Origin: Candidatus Methylacidiphilum fumarolicum | GTDB taxonomy: Bacteria; Verrucomicrobiota; Verrucomicrobiia; Methylacidiphilales; Methylacidiphilaceae | Direction of reading: 5' to 3' | DNA length: 64,000 bases | Assembly (NCBI RefSeq): GCF_949774925.1 | Contig: NZ_OX458932.1 | Location: 992,001 to 1,056,000 of the forward strand | In this document: positions 9,757-18,900 of the stretch, piece by piece | Numbering within the stretch: the first letter of the stretch is position 1 | How the letters are laid out: every line of letters starts with the position of its first letter | Notes under the pieces: model-generated | What the model was told of the DNA's origin: nothing | Database searches by the model: none | The model's input: only the letters and a program-made list of their open reading frames with translations | Made by a program: the position numbers and the translations under genes

Positions 9757-10278
9757 ATGAATACGCGAGGTGCTTTATTGGGAATGGAAACAAGCTTTTG
9801 GTTTATCCCCATGGATAAAGTGGTTGCTTTTCGTCAGTTCCTAGAAGCCAGAAGCATTGTCGTGACCAATGGTTGTTTTGATCTCTTCCATTTTGGACAT
9901 TTAACCCTTCTCAGAGAGGCAAAAAAATTGGGAGATTTTCTTTGGGTAGGAATCAATGGGGATCAGTCGGTAAAAGAATTAAAAGGGGCTGAAAGACCTT
10001 ACTTCTCTGAGTGGGAAAGAGCAACTATCGTTGGATCTTTTAAGTATGTGGATGCTGTGACTATTTTTCCAGAAGCACGAGCCACGACATTTCTTTCTTT
10101 GGTCAGGCCTGTGATTTATGTTAAGGGTGCAGACTATTCTTCCCAAACGATCCACCAGGAGGAAAAAGAAGTTCTAGAGAGATGCCAGTCGCTCATCAAA
10201 TTTGTTCCCTTATATCCTGGTCGATCGACTTCGGGAATAGTTGAAAGAATACGAAAAGGAGCCCAGTCTGCAGATTAA
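9757..10278 (+). CDS. rfaE2: D-glycero-beta-D-manno-heptose 1-phosphate adenylyltransferase (RfaE2/HldE C-domain type)
   Basis: Activates heptose 1-phosphate with ATP to ADP-heptose for the LPS inner core. The protein is a stand-alone nucleotidyltransferase domain (173 residues), without the kinase domain of fused HldE. The HxGH-type site is VVTNGCFDLFHFGHL, followed by WVGINGDQSVKELKGAERP. The ISTTxxxKR-like segment is replaced by GRSTSGIVERIRK at the C-terminus, as is usual for RfaE2. Later in-frame ATGs at 9784 and 9811 would trim 9 or 18 residues and are possible starts, because the conserved domain begins near residue 24. Its presence supports a Gram-negative envelope with heptose-containing LPS. 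Confidence 0.9.
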   Translation: MNTRGALLGMETSFWFIPMDKVVAFRQFLEARSIVVTNGCFDLFHFGHLTLLREAKKLGDFLWVGINGDQSVKELKGAERPYFSEWERATIVGSFKYVDAVTIFPEARATTFLSLVRPVIYVKGADYSSQTIHQEEKEVLERCQSLIKFVPLYPGRSTSGIVERIRKGAQSAD

Positions 10279-10305
10279 TGAAGAATGTGAAAGGCAAGCA
10301 TTCTC

Positions 10306-10914
10306 ATGTCAAATTCTAAGCTAGTCAACATTGCTGTGCTTGGTTCTGGGAAAGGTAGCAATTTTTTATCAATTGCTAAAGCGGTCTCCATGGGCGAACT
10401 CCCTGCTAGGATTTGTGTGGTTGTTTCGGACAATCCTGAGGCTTTGATTATAAAAAAAGCTACCGAGCTGGGTATTCCCACAGCAGTGTTGCCTCGTGGA
10501 AAATACAAAACTTGGCTTGAGCCATGGATTGAAGAAGAACTTGTTCGTATTTTAAAAAAGTATCATTCTGAGTTAGTTGTCCTAGCTGGCTTTATGCGTG
10601 TTTTAAAAGAGACTTTTCTTAACGCCTTTGAAGGCAGGACAGTAAATATTCATCCTTCTTTGTTGCCTGCTTTCAAAGGAAAGGAAGCGTGGAAAGCAGC
10701 GTTAGAGGCTTGCGTTACGGAAACTGGCTGTACCATTCATTGGGTCAGCAAAGAGGTGGATGGGGGTAAAATCATTGCCCAATCTAAGGTTCCTGTTCTG
10801 CCAGGTGATACCTCAGAAAGTTTACATGCTAGAATACAACAAGCTGAGCATGAATTGTATCCCAAGGTGCTGAAAGATCTCTGCTTGGATTGGATCAAAA
10901 AATATGCGAAATAA
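10306..10914 (+). CDS. purN: Phosphoribosylglycinamide formyltransferase
   Basis: Formyl transfer from 10-formyl-tetrahydrofolate to GAR in purine synthesis. The 202 residues contain the phosphate-binding GSGKGSNF (about residues 13-20), the conserved LAGFMRVL, the NIHPSLLPAFKG active-site region (catalytic Asn and His), TGCTIHWVSKEVDGGKIIAQ, and the family tail. It starts 27 bases after rfaE2, and xseA follows after 21 bases, so rfaE2, purN and xseA look like one transcript. Confidence 0.95.
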   Translation: MSNSKLVNIAVLGSGKGSNFLSIAKAVSMGELPARICVVVSDNPEALIIKKATELGIPTAVLPRGKYKTWLEPWIEEELVRILKKYHSELVVLAGFMRVLKETFLNAFEGRTVNIHPSLLPAFKGKEAWKAALEACVTETGCTIHWVSKEVDGGKIIAQSKVPVLPGDTSESLHARIQQAEHELYPKVLKDLCLDWIKKYAK

Positions 10915-10935
10915 AATCTCTATCCATTAAAATCA

Positions 10936-12291
10936 GTGATGAAAGAAACGGAATTGGATCTATGGCAGAGCGATGTTGCAAGGCAAAATGCTCTTTTTGA
11001 TGGCTTCAGTGCCCCTTGGACGGTTAGCGAGTTGACAAAAAAAATTCGATTTCTTTTGGAAGGGCAAATTGGAGAAGTCTGGGTACTTGGGGAAATTTCC
11101 AACTTAAGAATTCCTAGCTCTGGACATTGTTATTTTACGTTAAAAGATGAAACTGCTGTGATCAATGCTGTATTTTTTAGGAGTGACGCCCAGAAGCTTA
11201 CATTCGAGTTAAAAGACGGTCTTTCTGTTGTGGTCAGGGGGTTGTTAACGGTTTACGAGACAAAAGGGCAGTATCAACTCAGGGTGCTAGAAGCTAAGAA
11301 AAAAGGGGCTGGATCACTGTTAGAAAAGTTCGAGGAATTGAAACGAAAGCTTTCTCAAGAAGGCCTTTTTGATTTATCTAGGAAAAAAAAGCTCCCTCTT
11401 TTTCCAGAAAAAATAGGAATTATAACCTCTTTAAAAGGAGCAGTGATTCAAGATTTTTCCAGAATTTTGCAACGAAGAGCTCCAGGCATAAGAATTTATG
11501 TTCGAGATGTAAGAGTGCAAGGAAATGGAGCGGCTGTCGAAATAGCAAGGGCTATAGATGAATTTAGTTTAGCTCATGAGGTTGACATTTTGGTTCTAGC
11601 CAGAGGAGGTGGCAGCCTGGAAGACCTATGGGCCTTTAATGAGGAGCAAGTGGCAAGGGCGCTTTTTCGCTGTAGGATTCCAACAGTTTCTGCTGTCGGG
11701 CATGAAACAGATTTTACAATCGCTGATTTTGTTGCTGATGTGAGGGCTCCAACGCCTTCGGCGGCGGCGGAGATTGTATCCAGGGATTGGGAGGAATGGA
11801 GGCAAGAGCTTGAGCATTTGCGCCAGAGAATTTATCGGTTTTCTCTCCAGTTTATTGAAATATGGAAGGAACGGTTAGAAAAAATCAGGAGCAGTTCTAG
11901 TCTTGCCGAACCCTCCCGATACGTTGGATTGCTTCGGCAAAATGTGGATATGCTTGAACAATCCCTCGAAAAAGCGGCCATGGTGGCTGTCGAACGAATA
12001 CGAACAAAACAAGCTCAATTGCGTTTACGCCTACAGTCCTTCGATCCTATGCAGCATATTCGTAGTCTTGCAGAGGCATTAAAACTTTGGGGAGCTAGGC
12101 TCGAATCGGTTAGCCCTCAGGTTGTTCTCGACAGAGGCTATGCAATGGCCTTTGATCAACAGGGCCAACTACTAAAAGATGCTGGTAAGGTTGTCAGTGG
12201 AGAAAAAGTCATTGTCGTTCTTTCAAAAGGAAAGCTGTTAGGAGTAGTGGAGAAAACAGTTCGAAACAAAGAGGAAGATCTTCCTCTTTGA
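10936..12291 (+). CDS. xseA: Exodeoxyribonuclease VII large subunit
   Basis: Catalytic subunit of ExoVII, which degrades single-stranded DNA into oligonucleotides. The 451 residues show the N-terminal OB fold (VWVLGEISNLRIPSSGHCYFTLKD), the catalytic region (KIGIITSLKGAVIQDFSRIL, LARGGGSLEDLWAFNEE, then TVSAVGHETDFTIADFVADVRAPTPSAAAE), and a coiled-coil C-terminal half that ends with the usual QVLDRGYAM-like motif (VVLDRGYAMAFDQQG). ATG codons at 10936 and 10939 are adjacent. The small subunit xseB often follows, but here the next sequence is a decayed IS607 element, so xseB must lie elsewhere or be missing. Confidence 0.95.
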   Translation: MMKETELDLWQSDVARQNALFDGFSAPWTVSELTKKIRFLLEGQIGEVWVLGEISNLRIPSSGHCYFTLKDETAVINAVFFRSDAQKLTFELKDGLSVVVRGLLTVYETKGQYQLRVLEAKKKGAGSLLEKFEELKRKLSQEGLFDLSRKKKLPLFPEKIGIITSLKGAVIQDFSRILQRRAPGIRIYVRDVRVQGNGAAVEIARAIDEFSLAHEVDILVLARGGGSLEDLWAFNEEQVARALFRCRIPTVSAVGHETDFTIADFVADVRAPTPSAAAEIVSRDWEEWRQELEHLRQRIYRFSLQFIEIWKERLEKIRSSSSLAEPSRYVGLLRQNVDMLEQSLEKAAMVAVERIRTKQAQLRLRLQSFDPMQHIRSLAEALKLWGARLESVSPQVVLDRGYAMAFDQQGQLLKDAGKVVSGEKVIVVLSKGKLLGVVEKTVRNKEEDLPL

Positions 12292-12378
12292 AGGAGAAAG
12301 GTTTTTTGTTTGCTAGGAGTTTGCTAGGAGTAAAGAATAGTTCTAGATATTGCGATGCCAAAATAGTTAAAAGTATGC

Positions 12379-12822
12379 ATGACGAACATCTATTCGCCGA
12401 AGAAGTTTGGCGGGCTGATCGGTCGGAGCGTATACACGCTGCAACGAAAGGCGACAGGAAAGGGAAACGGCTGCAAAACGAACACCGACGAACCAGCGGT
12501 ACTACACGCACCAGTCCAATCTGAGGGTGATCGGACAAAAGGTAAGGAGAGCACCGCGCAATCGCTTATGCAAGAGTCTGCCAGCGCCGGGCAAAAGGAG
12601 GATCTCAAGGAATCAGCGGGAAGCGTTTGCAGGTTTTGTCTGGCTTGAGGCAAAGCGGTAAGATATGACCAAGGATCTTCTCTTGGGTCACTCCCTGCAT
12701 TCCCAAGCTCTCTTTACGGTTTGCGCCAATACGAAAAGAAAAGACCAGAGGTCGTGATGAAAACCAATGAAGCCGGGGAAGATGATGTGGCAAGCAATCC
12801 AAGCAGAAAGCTTGGAGCTTAA
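12379..12822 (+). pseudogene. IS607-type serine recombinase tnpA, frameshifted and internally deleted
   Basis: IS607 TnpA is a small serine recombinase with an N-terminal MerR-like DNA-binding domain. The start FGGLIGRSVYTLQR is in one frame. After a frameshift near 12440 the sequence continues as KRTPTNQRYYTHQSNLRVIG, the diagnostic IS607 TnpA recognition segment. After another shift the catalytic-domain fragment SASAGQKEDLK follows (the usual VSSAGQKEDL). The core with the THKDRL motif, present in copy B, is missing here. The sequence jumps from the LAEGKAV-equivalent to a C-terminal piece GLRQYEKKRPEVVMKTNE, a deletion of roughly 0.3 kb. It cannot make an active enzyme. Confidence 0.75.
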
Positions 12823-14285
12823 CAAGAGAAAGTGCCAGATGCTAGAAGATCTTTGCCTTTGCTATTCCTACGAGAAGGAGCAGTTTGTTGTCTATTATTT
12901 CGAACTAGACCGCTTCTCGGAAAGTCTTGGGCAAACGCAAAGAGCGGAATCTACTGCTAAAAGCACAGTATAAAAGCCCAAAGGGCTTACAGGCAAGGAT
13001 GTGGAAGGCAAGCCCTTAAGGAGGCCTATGAGGCCATTGGAAAATGACTCCTGTCTTTAGCCGTAGAGATGAAGCCAAGAATCAATCAGAGGGAAAAATG
13101 GAGGGAAGAAGAAAAGCGTTTTGCTTATTGGCAAGTCACTTCTCCGCGACGGATCGCTTCGGTATGGCAGCAAAGAGAGCTTGCCGCATCTAAGTTTTCC
13201 ATAACAATGCAAAGACAAAAAAGCCATTCTTTTCAGGATCCGCAAAGACTTGCAAGAGGTAGTTAGACAGCCGCCCAGAGTGAAGAAAACTAGAGCTATT
13301 CTGTAGGATGAAGAGAGGTGTCGGACTTTCGAAGAGAAGGGACGGCAGTATCTCTCTCTTATGGGACTGGAGCATGGGAAAAGGATAGTCATTCCCCTAG
13401 CCGGGAAGTTGAAGATTCGGGGAATGATTTATCTTGTTTTAAAGGAAAAGAAGGCGGTCATTTCCTACGTAGCACCCCTAAAAGTTCCGAAGCGGTTAGA
13501 TGGGGAAATAGTTGGGATCGATATGGGACTTTCAGAAGCGTTCACCGATGACAAAGGGAAGAAGTATGGGAAAGGGGTTGGTAAGGTATTAGCTAAGTTA
13601 TCTAAGCAGTATACAGAGAAAGGAAGGAAACGACAGAAACTTCATGCCATATGTAAGAAGACAAAAGACAAAGCAAAAGCAAGGGGCGTTGGCAAGAATA
13701 ATTTAGGAAGGAAAAAGCTAGCAGAGAGACTCCATAAAGTGCCAGCAGAGATAGAAAGCAGGGTGACTACAAGCCTGCGCAAACTTCTCAAGCTCCGAAG
13801 TCCATCTATGATTGTCTTTAGAGGATTTACACATTTATGGGAAATCGCCAAGCAAAGAGCTTTCCAGGCGCATCCCCCAGATGCGAACCGGTGCGCTTCA
13901 GGATCGAATCGATTTCTAGCGCCTGGGGGGAGGTTCTCGGCCAGAGAGGAGGTCAACCTGGCCTATAGCTCTTGGGCTTTGTCCTTGGTGCGGGTATATG
14001 TCCATTCCAAGAACCGCATAGGGGATAAGTTGGCATGCCGACATTACAAGTATGTGAGCTATGTGGATAGGGTGGGCGGTATACAACCTCAAGAAAAGGG
14101 TCGAAGATCCGGAGATAGGCTTGTGGATGCCGCAGGAACGCCTGCATGCGATCCTTCCTGTTAGGTTTACCAACGGTATGGGCGACCGCTCAGTTGAAAT
14201 CCCGAGGAGGGGGACAGGTCTGGAGCGGCAGACTCCAGGATCTGGCATGTCGCACCCAATGGAAACGGGGCAGAGCGAGTGGTAG
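12770..14285 (+). pseudogene. tnpB of IS607 copy A (RNA-guided nuclease family), broken
   Basis: TnpB proteins are compact RuvC nucleases encoded by IS605/IS607 elements. The longest piece is 13361-14164, with GKRIVIPLAGKLKIRG, the RuvC-I region IVGIDMGLSEAFTD, helical LSKQYTEKGRKRQKLH, and SMIVFRGFTHL at the RuvC-II position, where the usual Glu reads Arg (IVFED expected). Around 13950-14100 frames change and the zinc-ribbon region appears broken (CPWCGY is readable only in another frame). The tail, readable again from 14061 as NLKKRVEDPEIGLWMP, aligns with NLKERIEDREISLWTQ in copy B. The upstream piece 12767-12973 is the N-terminal domain in yet another frame. Several stops and shifts rule out a product. 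Confidence 0.75.
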
Positions 14286-14549
14286 AGCCAGGAAATTGGC
14301 CATTCCTGACTTGCTAATACCATGCTAGACAAACGGAGAACGAAATGGCTTTGGCTATATCGAGGGGACTTGGGGCAAAACCAAGGCGAAAAGAACGAAC
14401 TTGGATCAGGCGTAAGCAGGTCTCGAGTATGTTTTTAGGAACAGTTCTTGACTAAAAGAAAATTCTTGTATTATATTGCTAACTCTTTTCATATGCATTG
14501 AAACAAAAGAGTGTATCAGGAATATAGTATATATATATTTTAATACGCA

Positions 14550-14579
14550 TTGGATTGATTTATAATAAAAAGTTATAAT
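14550..14579 (+). promoter_or_regulatory. Probable sigma-70-type promoter before tRNA-Thr/tuf
   Basis: TTGGAT at 14550-14555 and a perfect TATAAT at 14574-14579 are separated by 18 bases. The predicted start point lies about 25 bases before the tRNA-Thr gene at 14610. A second TATAAT at 14561-14566 arises because TTATAATAAAAAG occurs twice in tandem here. The surrounding 150 bases are strongly AT-rich and have no gene. This would drive tRNA-Thr, tuf, tRNA-Trp, secE and nusG as one transcript. Call based only on consensus matching. Confidence 0.5.
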
Positions 14580-14609
14580 AAAAAGTATAAAGGAAAGATA
14601 TTGTTTTTT

Positions 14610-14682
14610 GCCCATGTAGCTCAGTTGGTAGAGCACGTCCTTGGTAAGGACGGGGTCACCGGTTCAATCCCGGTCATGGGCT
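14610..14682 (+). tRNA. tRNA-Thr (anticodon GGT)
   Basis: Full 73-base cloverleaf. The acceptor stem GCCCATG/CATGGGC has discriminator T; the D-arm is GCTC...GAGC. The anticodon stem CGTCC/GGACG encloses loop TTGGTAA, giving anticodon GGT (reads ACC and ACT). The T-arm is ACCGG-TTCAATC-CCGGT. CCA is not encoded. It lies 51 bases before tuf; a tRNA-Thr/tuf/tRNA-Trp/secE order is a conserved bacterial arrangement. Confidence 0.97.
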
Positions 14683-14733
14683 CGTAAAAAAATAATAACT
14701 TAGGAATAACTGAACTAAAAAGAGGGAAGGTCA

Positions 14734-15918
14734 ATGGCAAAGGAGGCATTTTTAAGAAAAAAACCCCATATTAATGTGGGAACAATTGGTCATGTCGATC
14801 ATGGTAAAACAACTTTAACTTCGGCTATAACATTTGTGCTCGCCAAAAAAGGGCTTGCACAAAAAATGGCTTATGAGCAGATCGACAAAGCTCCAGAGGA
14901 AAAAGAACGTGGTATTACCATCAATACGGCTCATGTTGAATATGAGTCGGATAAAAGACACTATGCTCATGTGGATTGTCCCGGTCATGCAGATTATATC
15001 AAAAACATGATTACTGGGGCAGCCCAAATGGATGGAGCGATCTTGGTGGTAAGTGCGGCTGATGGTCCGATGCCTCAAACAAGAGAGCATATCCTTTTAG
15101 CCCGGCAAGTGGGGGTTCCCTATATCGTTGTTTTTCTTAATAAAGTGGATATGGTCGATGATAAGGAATTACTGGAACTAGTCGAGCTCGAAGTAAGAGA
15201 GTTGTTGACTCAATATGGGTTTCCTGGAGATAAAATTCCGATTATTAAAGGAAGTGCCCTGAAGGCTCTAGAAGGAGATCCTGAATACGAAAAGAGCATT
15301 CTTGAGCTTGTCGAAGCGATGGATAATTATATCCCAATTCCAGAAAGACCTAAAGATCAACCCTTCTTGATGCCGATCGAAGATGTCTTCAACATTGAGG
15401 GTCGTGGTACCGTAGTCACAGGTAGAGTTGAGAGAGGGACATTAAAGCGGATGGAAGAAGTAGAGATTGTGGGGCTTAGGCCAACGATCAAAACAGTAGT
15501 GACGGACATAGAGATGTTTAGGAAGACTTTGGATACAGCGGAAGCAGGAGATAATGTTGGTATCTTGCTTCGAGGCATTAAAAAGGATGATGTGGAAAGG
15601 GGACAGGTCGTTGCTAAGCCTGGTACAATAACTCCTCATCATAAATTTAAGGCTCAGGTCTATGTTTTAAAGAAAGAAGAAGGAGGCAGACATACCGCCT
15701 TTTTCAATGGCTATAGGCCGCAATTTTTCTTCAGGACAACCGATGTGACTGGAACGGTTACATTGAAAGAAGGTGTGGAGATGGTCATGCCAGGGGATAA
15801 TGTTGAATTTACAGTAGAGCTGATTTCTTCGATCGCCATGGAAAAGTCAATGCGCTTTGCCATTCGTGAAGGAGGAAAGACGGTAGGAGCTGGAGTTGTG
15901 ACTGAAATTATTGAATGA
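14734..15918 (+). CDS. tuf: Elongation factor Tu
   Basis: GTPase that delivers aminoacyl-tRNA to the ribosome. The 394 residues are the standard length. G1 [11 protein letters not shown] (about residues 19-29), G2 within [14 protein letters not shown]3 [21 protein letters not shown]4 [10 protein letters not shown] and G5 GSALKAL are all canonical. The C-terminal [13 protein letters not shown] and the MVMPGDNVE motif are also present. A GAGGGAAGG Shine-Dalgarno precedes the ATG. Flanked by tRNA-Thr upstream and tRNA-Trp 35 bases downstream, the gene is likely processed from a mixed tRNA/mRNA transcript. Confidence 0.98.
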   Translation: MAKEAFLRKKPHINVGTIGHVDHGKTTLTSAITFVLAKKGLAQKMAYEQIDKAPEEKERGITINTAHVEYESDKRHYAHVDCPGHADYIKNMITGAAQMDGAILVVSAADGPMPQTREHILLARQVGVPYIVVFLNKVDMVDDKELLELVELEVRELLTQYGFPGDKIPIIKGSALKALEGDPEYEKSILELVEAMDNYIPIPERPKDQPFLMPIEDVFNIEGRGTVVTGRVERGTLKRMEEVEIVGLRPTIKTVVTDIEMFRKTLDTAEAGDNVGILLRGIKKDDVERGQVVAKPGTITPHHKFKAQVYVLKKEEGGRHTAFFNGYRPQFFFRTTDVTGTVTLKEGVEMVMPGDNVEFTVELISSIAMEKSMRFAIREGGKTVGAGVVTEIIE

Positions 15919-15953
15919 AAGGGGCTTGAAAAACTGATCAAAACCAGTAAATT

Positions 15954-16026
15954 AGGGCAGTAGCTCAATTGGTAGAGTAGCGGTCTCCAAAACCGTCGGT
16001 TGGGGGTTCGAGTCCCTCCTGCCCTG
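15954..16026 (+). tRNA. tRNA-Trp (anticodon CCA)
   Basis: Complete 73-base cloverleaf: acceptor AGGGCAG/CTGCCCT with discriminator G. The anticodon stem GCGGT/ACCGT has loop CTCCAAA, giving anticodon CCA, and the T-arm is GGGGG-TTCGAGT-CCCTC with one wobble pair. It lies between tuf and secE, with the secE start only 10 bases beyond its 3' end, so it must be cut out of the secE-nusG mRNA. CCA is not encoded. Confidence 0.97.
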
Positions 16027-16036
16027 TAATATAAAA

Positions 16037-16339
16037 ATGGCTATTTCTTGGATTGAGATTGTTAACATTGTTGTCCTTTTTTTGAGTGCAGCTCTCTTAG
16101 TCTGGCTCTGGAAAAAAAGGGGGACATTGATTCGAGCTTTTATTGGAGAGGTTATCGTTGAGCTAAAAAAGTGTACATGGCCATGGGATCCAAAGGAAAA
16201 GGGGATAAGAAAATATAAAGAATTGATTGATTCGACATTGGCTGTGTCCATATATTCCATTATATTAGCGGCAATAGTGACTTCTGCTGATTTTATATTA
16301 GTAAGGGTAGTGCATTTTATAATAACGCTACATTTTTAG
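16037..16339 (+). CDS. secE: Preprotein translocase subunit SecE
   Basis: Small essential subunit of the SecYEG channel. The 100 residues carry an N-terminal hydrophobic helix (VNIVVLFLSAALLVWLW), the conserved amphipathic hinge FIGEVIVELKKCTWPWDPKE (the usual ELKKVTWPS region) and the C-terminal membrane helix. Two membrane helices are seen, rather than the single one of minimal SecE. Position directly after tRNA-Trp and before nusG is the standard order. No clear Shine-Dalgarno is present in the 10-base spacer. Confidence 0.93.
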   Translation: MAISWIEIVNIVVLFLSAALLVWLWKKRGTLIRAFIGEVIVELKKCTWPWDPKEKGIRKYKELIDSTLAVSIYSIILAAIVTSADFILVRVVHFIITLHF

Positions 16340-16395
16340 TTGCAATAGGGGGGAGTCTTTGATCTCTTCTAATTAGAGAAAAAAGTACAGTAAGG

Positions 16396-16998
16396 ATGAA
16401 AGTGGAATATTCTAATGCGCCAATAGATGAGATTGCTGAAAAATCTCAGAAGATGCAATGGTATGCATTACATGTTCTTTCTGGACAGGAAGAAAAAGTT
16501 AAAAAAAATTTAGAAAAGAGGATCAAGACCGAAGAAATGCAGGATCTTGTTGGCGAAGTAATTATTCCTGTAGAAAGAGTATCAGAAGTACGAAAGGGGA
16601 AAAGAATTGAGCTTAATAGAAAACTCTATCCAGGCTATGTATTTATCCAGATTCAATTAAGGGATAGTTCTGGAAAGTTAATTGAGCGCTGTTGGTATTT
16701 TATTCGAGATACTCCTGGCGTGATAGGATTTGCGGATGGAGAAAATCCTTTACCTATGCCTAAGGAACAAGTTGAGGGGATGTTGAGGCAAATTCAGGAA
16801 AGGACAGAAAGTATTTTACCCAAAACTGTTTTTTCCGTTGGGGATCGAGTCAAAGTGGGAGATGGGCCCTTTTTGAATTCTGAGGGGGTAATTGAAGAAG
16901 TTGATTTGGAAAGAGGCAAACTGAGGGTTTCTGTTAATATTTTTGGGCGTTCTACCCCGGTAGAACTCGAGTATTGGCAAGTAGAAAAGGCGACTTAA
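16396..16998 (+). CDS. nusG: Transcription termination/antitermination protein NusG
   Basis: Binds RNA polymerase and couples transcription to translation or Rho. The NGN domain begins at about residue 21 (WYALHVLSGQEEKVKKNLEK) and contains YPGYVFIQIQL and the TPGVIGFADG loop. The KOW domain is FSVGDRVKVGDGPFLNSEG through VSVNIFGRSTPVELEYWQV. Length 200 residues, slightly above the 180-residue standard because of a 20-residue N-terminal extension. An AAGGATG context (AGTAAGGATG) places a Shine-Dalgarno next to the start. It is followed by rplK. Confidence 0.96.
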   Translation: MKVEYSNAPIDEIAEKSQKMQWYALHVLSGQEEKVKKNLEKRIKTEEMQDLVGEVIIPVERVSEVRKGKRIELNRKLYPGYVFIQIQLRDSSGKLIERCWYFIRDTPGVIGFADGENPLPMPKEQVEGMLRQIQERTESILPKTVFSVGDRVKVGDGPFLNSEGVIEEVDLERGKLRVSVNIFGRSTPVELEYWQVEKAT

Positions 16999-17061
16999 AA
17001 TTTATCTTTGATCCAAAGCTCATTCTATTGCAAGGAATCATTTTAAAAATTGGGAAAAACT

Positions 17062-17487
17062 ATGGCTAAAGAAGTGAGTGCTATTGTTCGGTTGCAGATA
17101 CCTGCTGGCCAGGCAAATCCTGCTCCTCCGGTGGGTCCGGCGTTAGGACAGCATGGGGTCAATATTATGGCATTTTGTAAGGAATTTAATGCGGCAACTC
17201 AGAAGGAGGCGGGAAACATATTGCCAGTGGTAATTACTATCTATAAAGATAAGACATTTACTTTCATTACGAAGTCCCCACCCGCTTCTATATTACTTAA
17301 GAAGGCTGCCAACATCGCAAGTGGTTCTAAAGAGCCAAATCGGACGAAAGTGGGAAAAGTAACTCGGGCTCAGATTAAGGATATTGTAAAAATCAAATGG
17401 AAAGATCTAAACGCTTCGACCGAAGAAGCAGCAATGAGAATGATCGAGGGGACAGCAAGGAATATGGGAATAGAGGTTGTAGATTAA
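17062..17487 (+). CDS. rplK: 50S ribosomal protein uL11
   Basis: Forms the base of the L7/L12 stalk with 23S rRNA helices 43/44. The 141 residues have the N-terminal [19 protein letters not shown] and [19 protein letters not shown], and the RNA-binding C-terminal half ([16 protein letters not shown]). I choose ATG 17062 because the product then starts with the family's MAKEV. The upstream in-frame TTG at 17050 would add four residues (MGKT) and is unlikely. Confidence 0.96.
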   Translation: MAKEVSAIVRLQIPAGQANPAPPVGPALGQHGVNIMAFCKEFNAATQKEAGNILPVVITIYKDKTFTFITKSPPASILLKKAANIASGSKEPNRTKVGKVTRAQIKDIVKIKWKDLNASTEEAAMRMIEGTARNMGIEVVD

Positions 17488-17532
17488 TGGATAATTAATG
17501 GAAAATCAAAGATGGATTGGGAGGAGAAACTC

Positions 17533-18231
17533 ATGGCGAAGAAAAGAAGCAAAAGATACCGGTTGGCTGCTGAGAAAATTGAAAAGAATAGGACCTATTC
17601 TTTGCCTGAGGCATTAGAGCTATTACAGAAAATGCCTAAAGCACGATTCGACGAATCAATAGATGTGGCTTTTCATTTAGGGGTGGATCCTAAGCAAAGT
17701 GATCAGATGGTTCGTGGGACGGTGAGCCTACCACATGGATCAGGAAAATCAATGAAAATAGCTGTTTTTGCCAAGGGGAGTGCGGCTGAAAGTGCAAAAG
17801 AGGCAGGAGCGGATTATGTTGGTTATGAGGATCTAATAAAAAAAGTGCAAGAGGGATTTACTGATTTTGATGTGGCTATCGCGACACCCGATGCGATGCA
17901 GGAGGTTAGGAAACTTGGAAAAATTCTTGGACCAAGAGGGCTCATGCCTAATCCTAGAACGGGAACGGTCACAGAAGATGTTGTTGGCGCTATAAAGGAG
18001 TTTAGGAAGGGAAAAGTTGAATTTAAGGTGGACAAGACGGCTAACCTCCATGTAGTAGCTGGGAAAGCTTCTTTCCCCAATGAGGCCTTGGGAGACAATA
18101 TAAAAGCTATTGTGGAAGCGGTGGCAAAAGCTAAACCACATTCCTCTAAAGGCAAATACTTTCAGTCTATGGCCATATCTTTAAGCCAATCGCCAAGTAT
18201 CCATGTTGATCCTTCTTCAGTAGTCAAATAA
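17533..18231 (+). CDS. rplA: 50S ribosomal protein uL1
   Basis: L1 stalk protein, also a translational repressor of its own operon in many bacteria. The 232 residues match the family: KRYRLAAEKIEKNRTYSLPEALELL at the start (interrupted here only by description), then RGTVSLPHGSGKSMKIAVFA, LGKILGPRGLMPNPRTGTVT and the C-terminal KGKYFQSMAISLSQSPSI. Start choice: ATG 17533 sits 7 bases after a strong GGGAGGAG ribosome-binding site (17519-17526). The earlier in-frame ATG at 17512 lies upstream of that site and would add seven unsupported residues. Confidence 0.95.
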   Translation: MAKKRSKRYRLAAEKIEKNRTYSLPEALELLQKMPKARFDESIDVAFHLGVDPKQSDQMVRGTVSLPHGSGKSMKIAVFAKGSAAESAKEAGADYVGYEDLIKKVQEGFTDFDVAIATPDAMQEVRKLGKILGPRGLMPNPRTGTVTEDVVGAIKEFRKGKVEFKVDKTANLHVVAGKASFPNEALGDNIKAIVEAVAKAKPHSSKGKYFQSMAISLSQSPSIHVDPSSVVK

Positions 18232-18244
18232 GGAATAAGTTTCT

Positions 18245-18781
18245 ATGAGAACAGAAAAAATAGCTTTAAAAGAACAAATTTCCGAAATTGTCAAAGCTTC
18301 TTCATTGATTGTTTTGATTGATTTTACGGGGCTAAAGGTTGCCGTTTTTTCTGAATTAAGAAAAAGGCTAAGATCGGTCAATTGTCGCTGCCTTGTTTTG
18401 AAAAACACATTGCTAAGGCTTGCATTAAAAGAAGCCAAAATGGTTATGCCTCAGCAGAATGATGCTATCGTAGAGAGCTTTTTGAAAGGTCCAACAGCGA
18501 TTTTGTTTTCGGAAGCTAAAGATGTGGCTGGGGTGGCCAAAGTTTTGAAAAATTTTATTGCTGAGTTTCAACTGCCAAAGGTTAAGGGTGCTTTCATGGA
18601 GAACGCCCTTATTAGTGAGCATGATTTTCTGAAATTAGCGGAGTTGCCTAGTTTGGAAGTTTTAAGGGGACAACTTCTTGGGACTCTTCAATTACCTGCG
18701 GTAAGATTGGTGAGATTACTTAACGAGCCAGCTACTGCCCTTGCACGATTGGTAGAGATCTATTCAAAGAAGGAAAATTAA
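18245..18781 (+). CDS. rplJ: 50S ribosomal protein uL10
   Basis: Stalk anchor that carries the L7/L12 dimers. The 178 residues include the N-terminal K-E-Q-I-SEIVKASSLIVLIDFTGL, VNCRCLVLKNTLLRLAL, KGPTAILFSEAKDVAGVAKV, and the C-terminal LLNEPATALARLVEIYSKK helix that binds L7/L12 dimers. The C-terminal helix is long enough for at least two dimers; a count of three would need structure comparison. It starts 13 bases after rplA. Unusually, 276 bases separate it from rplL, and that gap holds a terminator-like hairpin and a three-way-junction RNA. Confidence 0.95.
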   Translation: MRTEKIALKEQISEIVKASSLIVLIDFTGLKVAVFSELRKRLRSVNCRCLVLKNTLLRLALKEAKMVMPQQNDAIVESFLKGPTAILFSEAKDVAGVAKVLKNFIAEFQLPKVKGAFMENALISEHDFLKLAELPSLEVLRGQLLGTLQLPAVRLVRLLNEPATALARLVEIYSKKEN

Positions 18782-18900
18782 AACCGTGCATTGTCTTATT
18801 TTAGAGAATGGAAAATAAACTTATTTACCATGGAAAAGACACCTCTTCCAAGTAAGAGAAAAACGGAGAAAAGTTTTGGATTTTATATGTCAGAAAAGTT

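Larger units (their letters stand above)
12344..14438 (+). mobile_element. Decayed IS607-family element, copy A
   Basis: About 2.1 kb without intact genes. In order it holds the remains of a serine-recombinase tnpA and a tnpB. Its limits are estimated by comparison with the second copy at 33552-35487 (opposite orientation). Similarity begins near the ATATTGCGATGCC / ATATTGCCATGCC sequences and ends near GAGTATGTTTTTA / GAATATGTTTTAG. The two copies share layout and many short stretches but have drifted widely, so they are old and not recent duplicates. It lies immediately 3' of xseA and about 170 bases before tRNA-Thr. The ends are approximate, and no target duplication is expected for this family. 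Confidence 0.8.

Noticed and set aside
12288-12524. xseB after xseA
   Set aside because: The short open frame has none of the XseB pattern and overlaps the IS607 tnpA remains in another frame.
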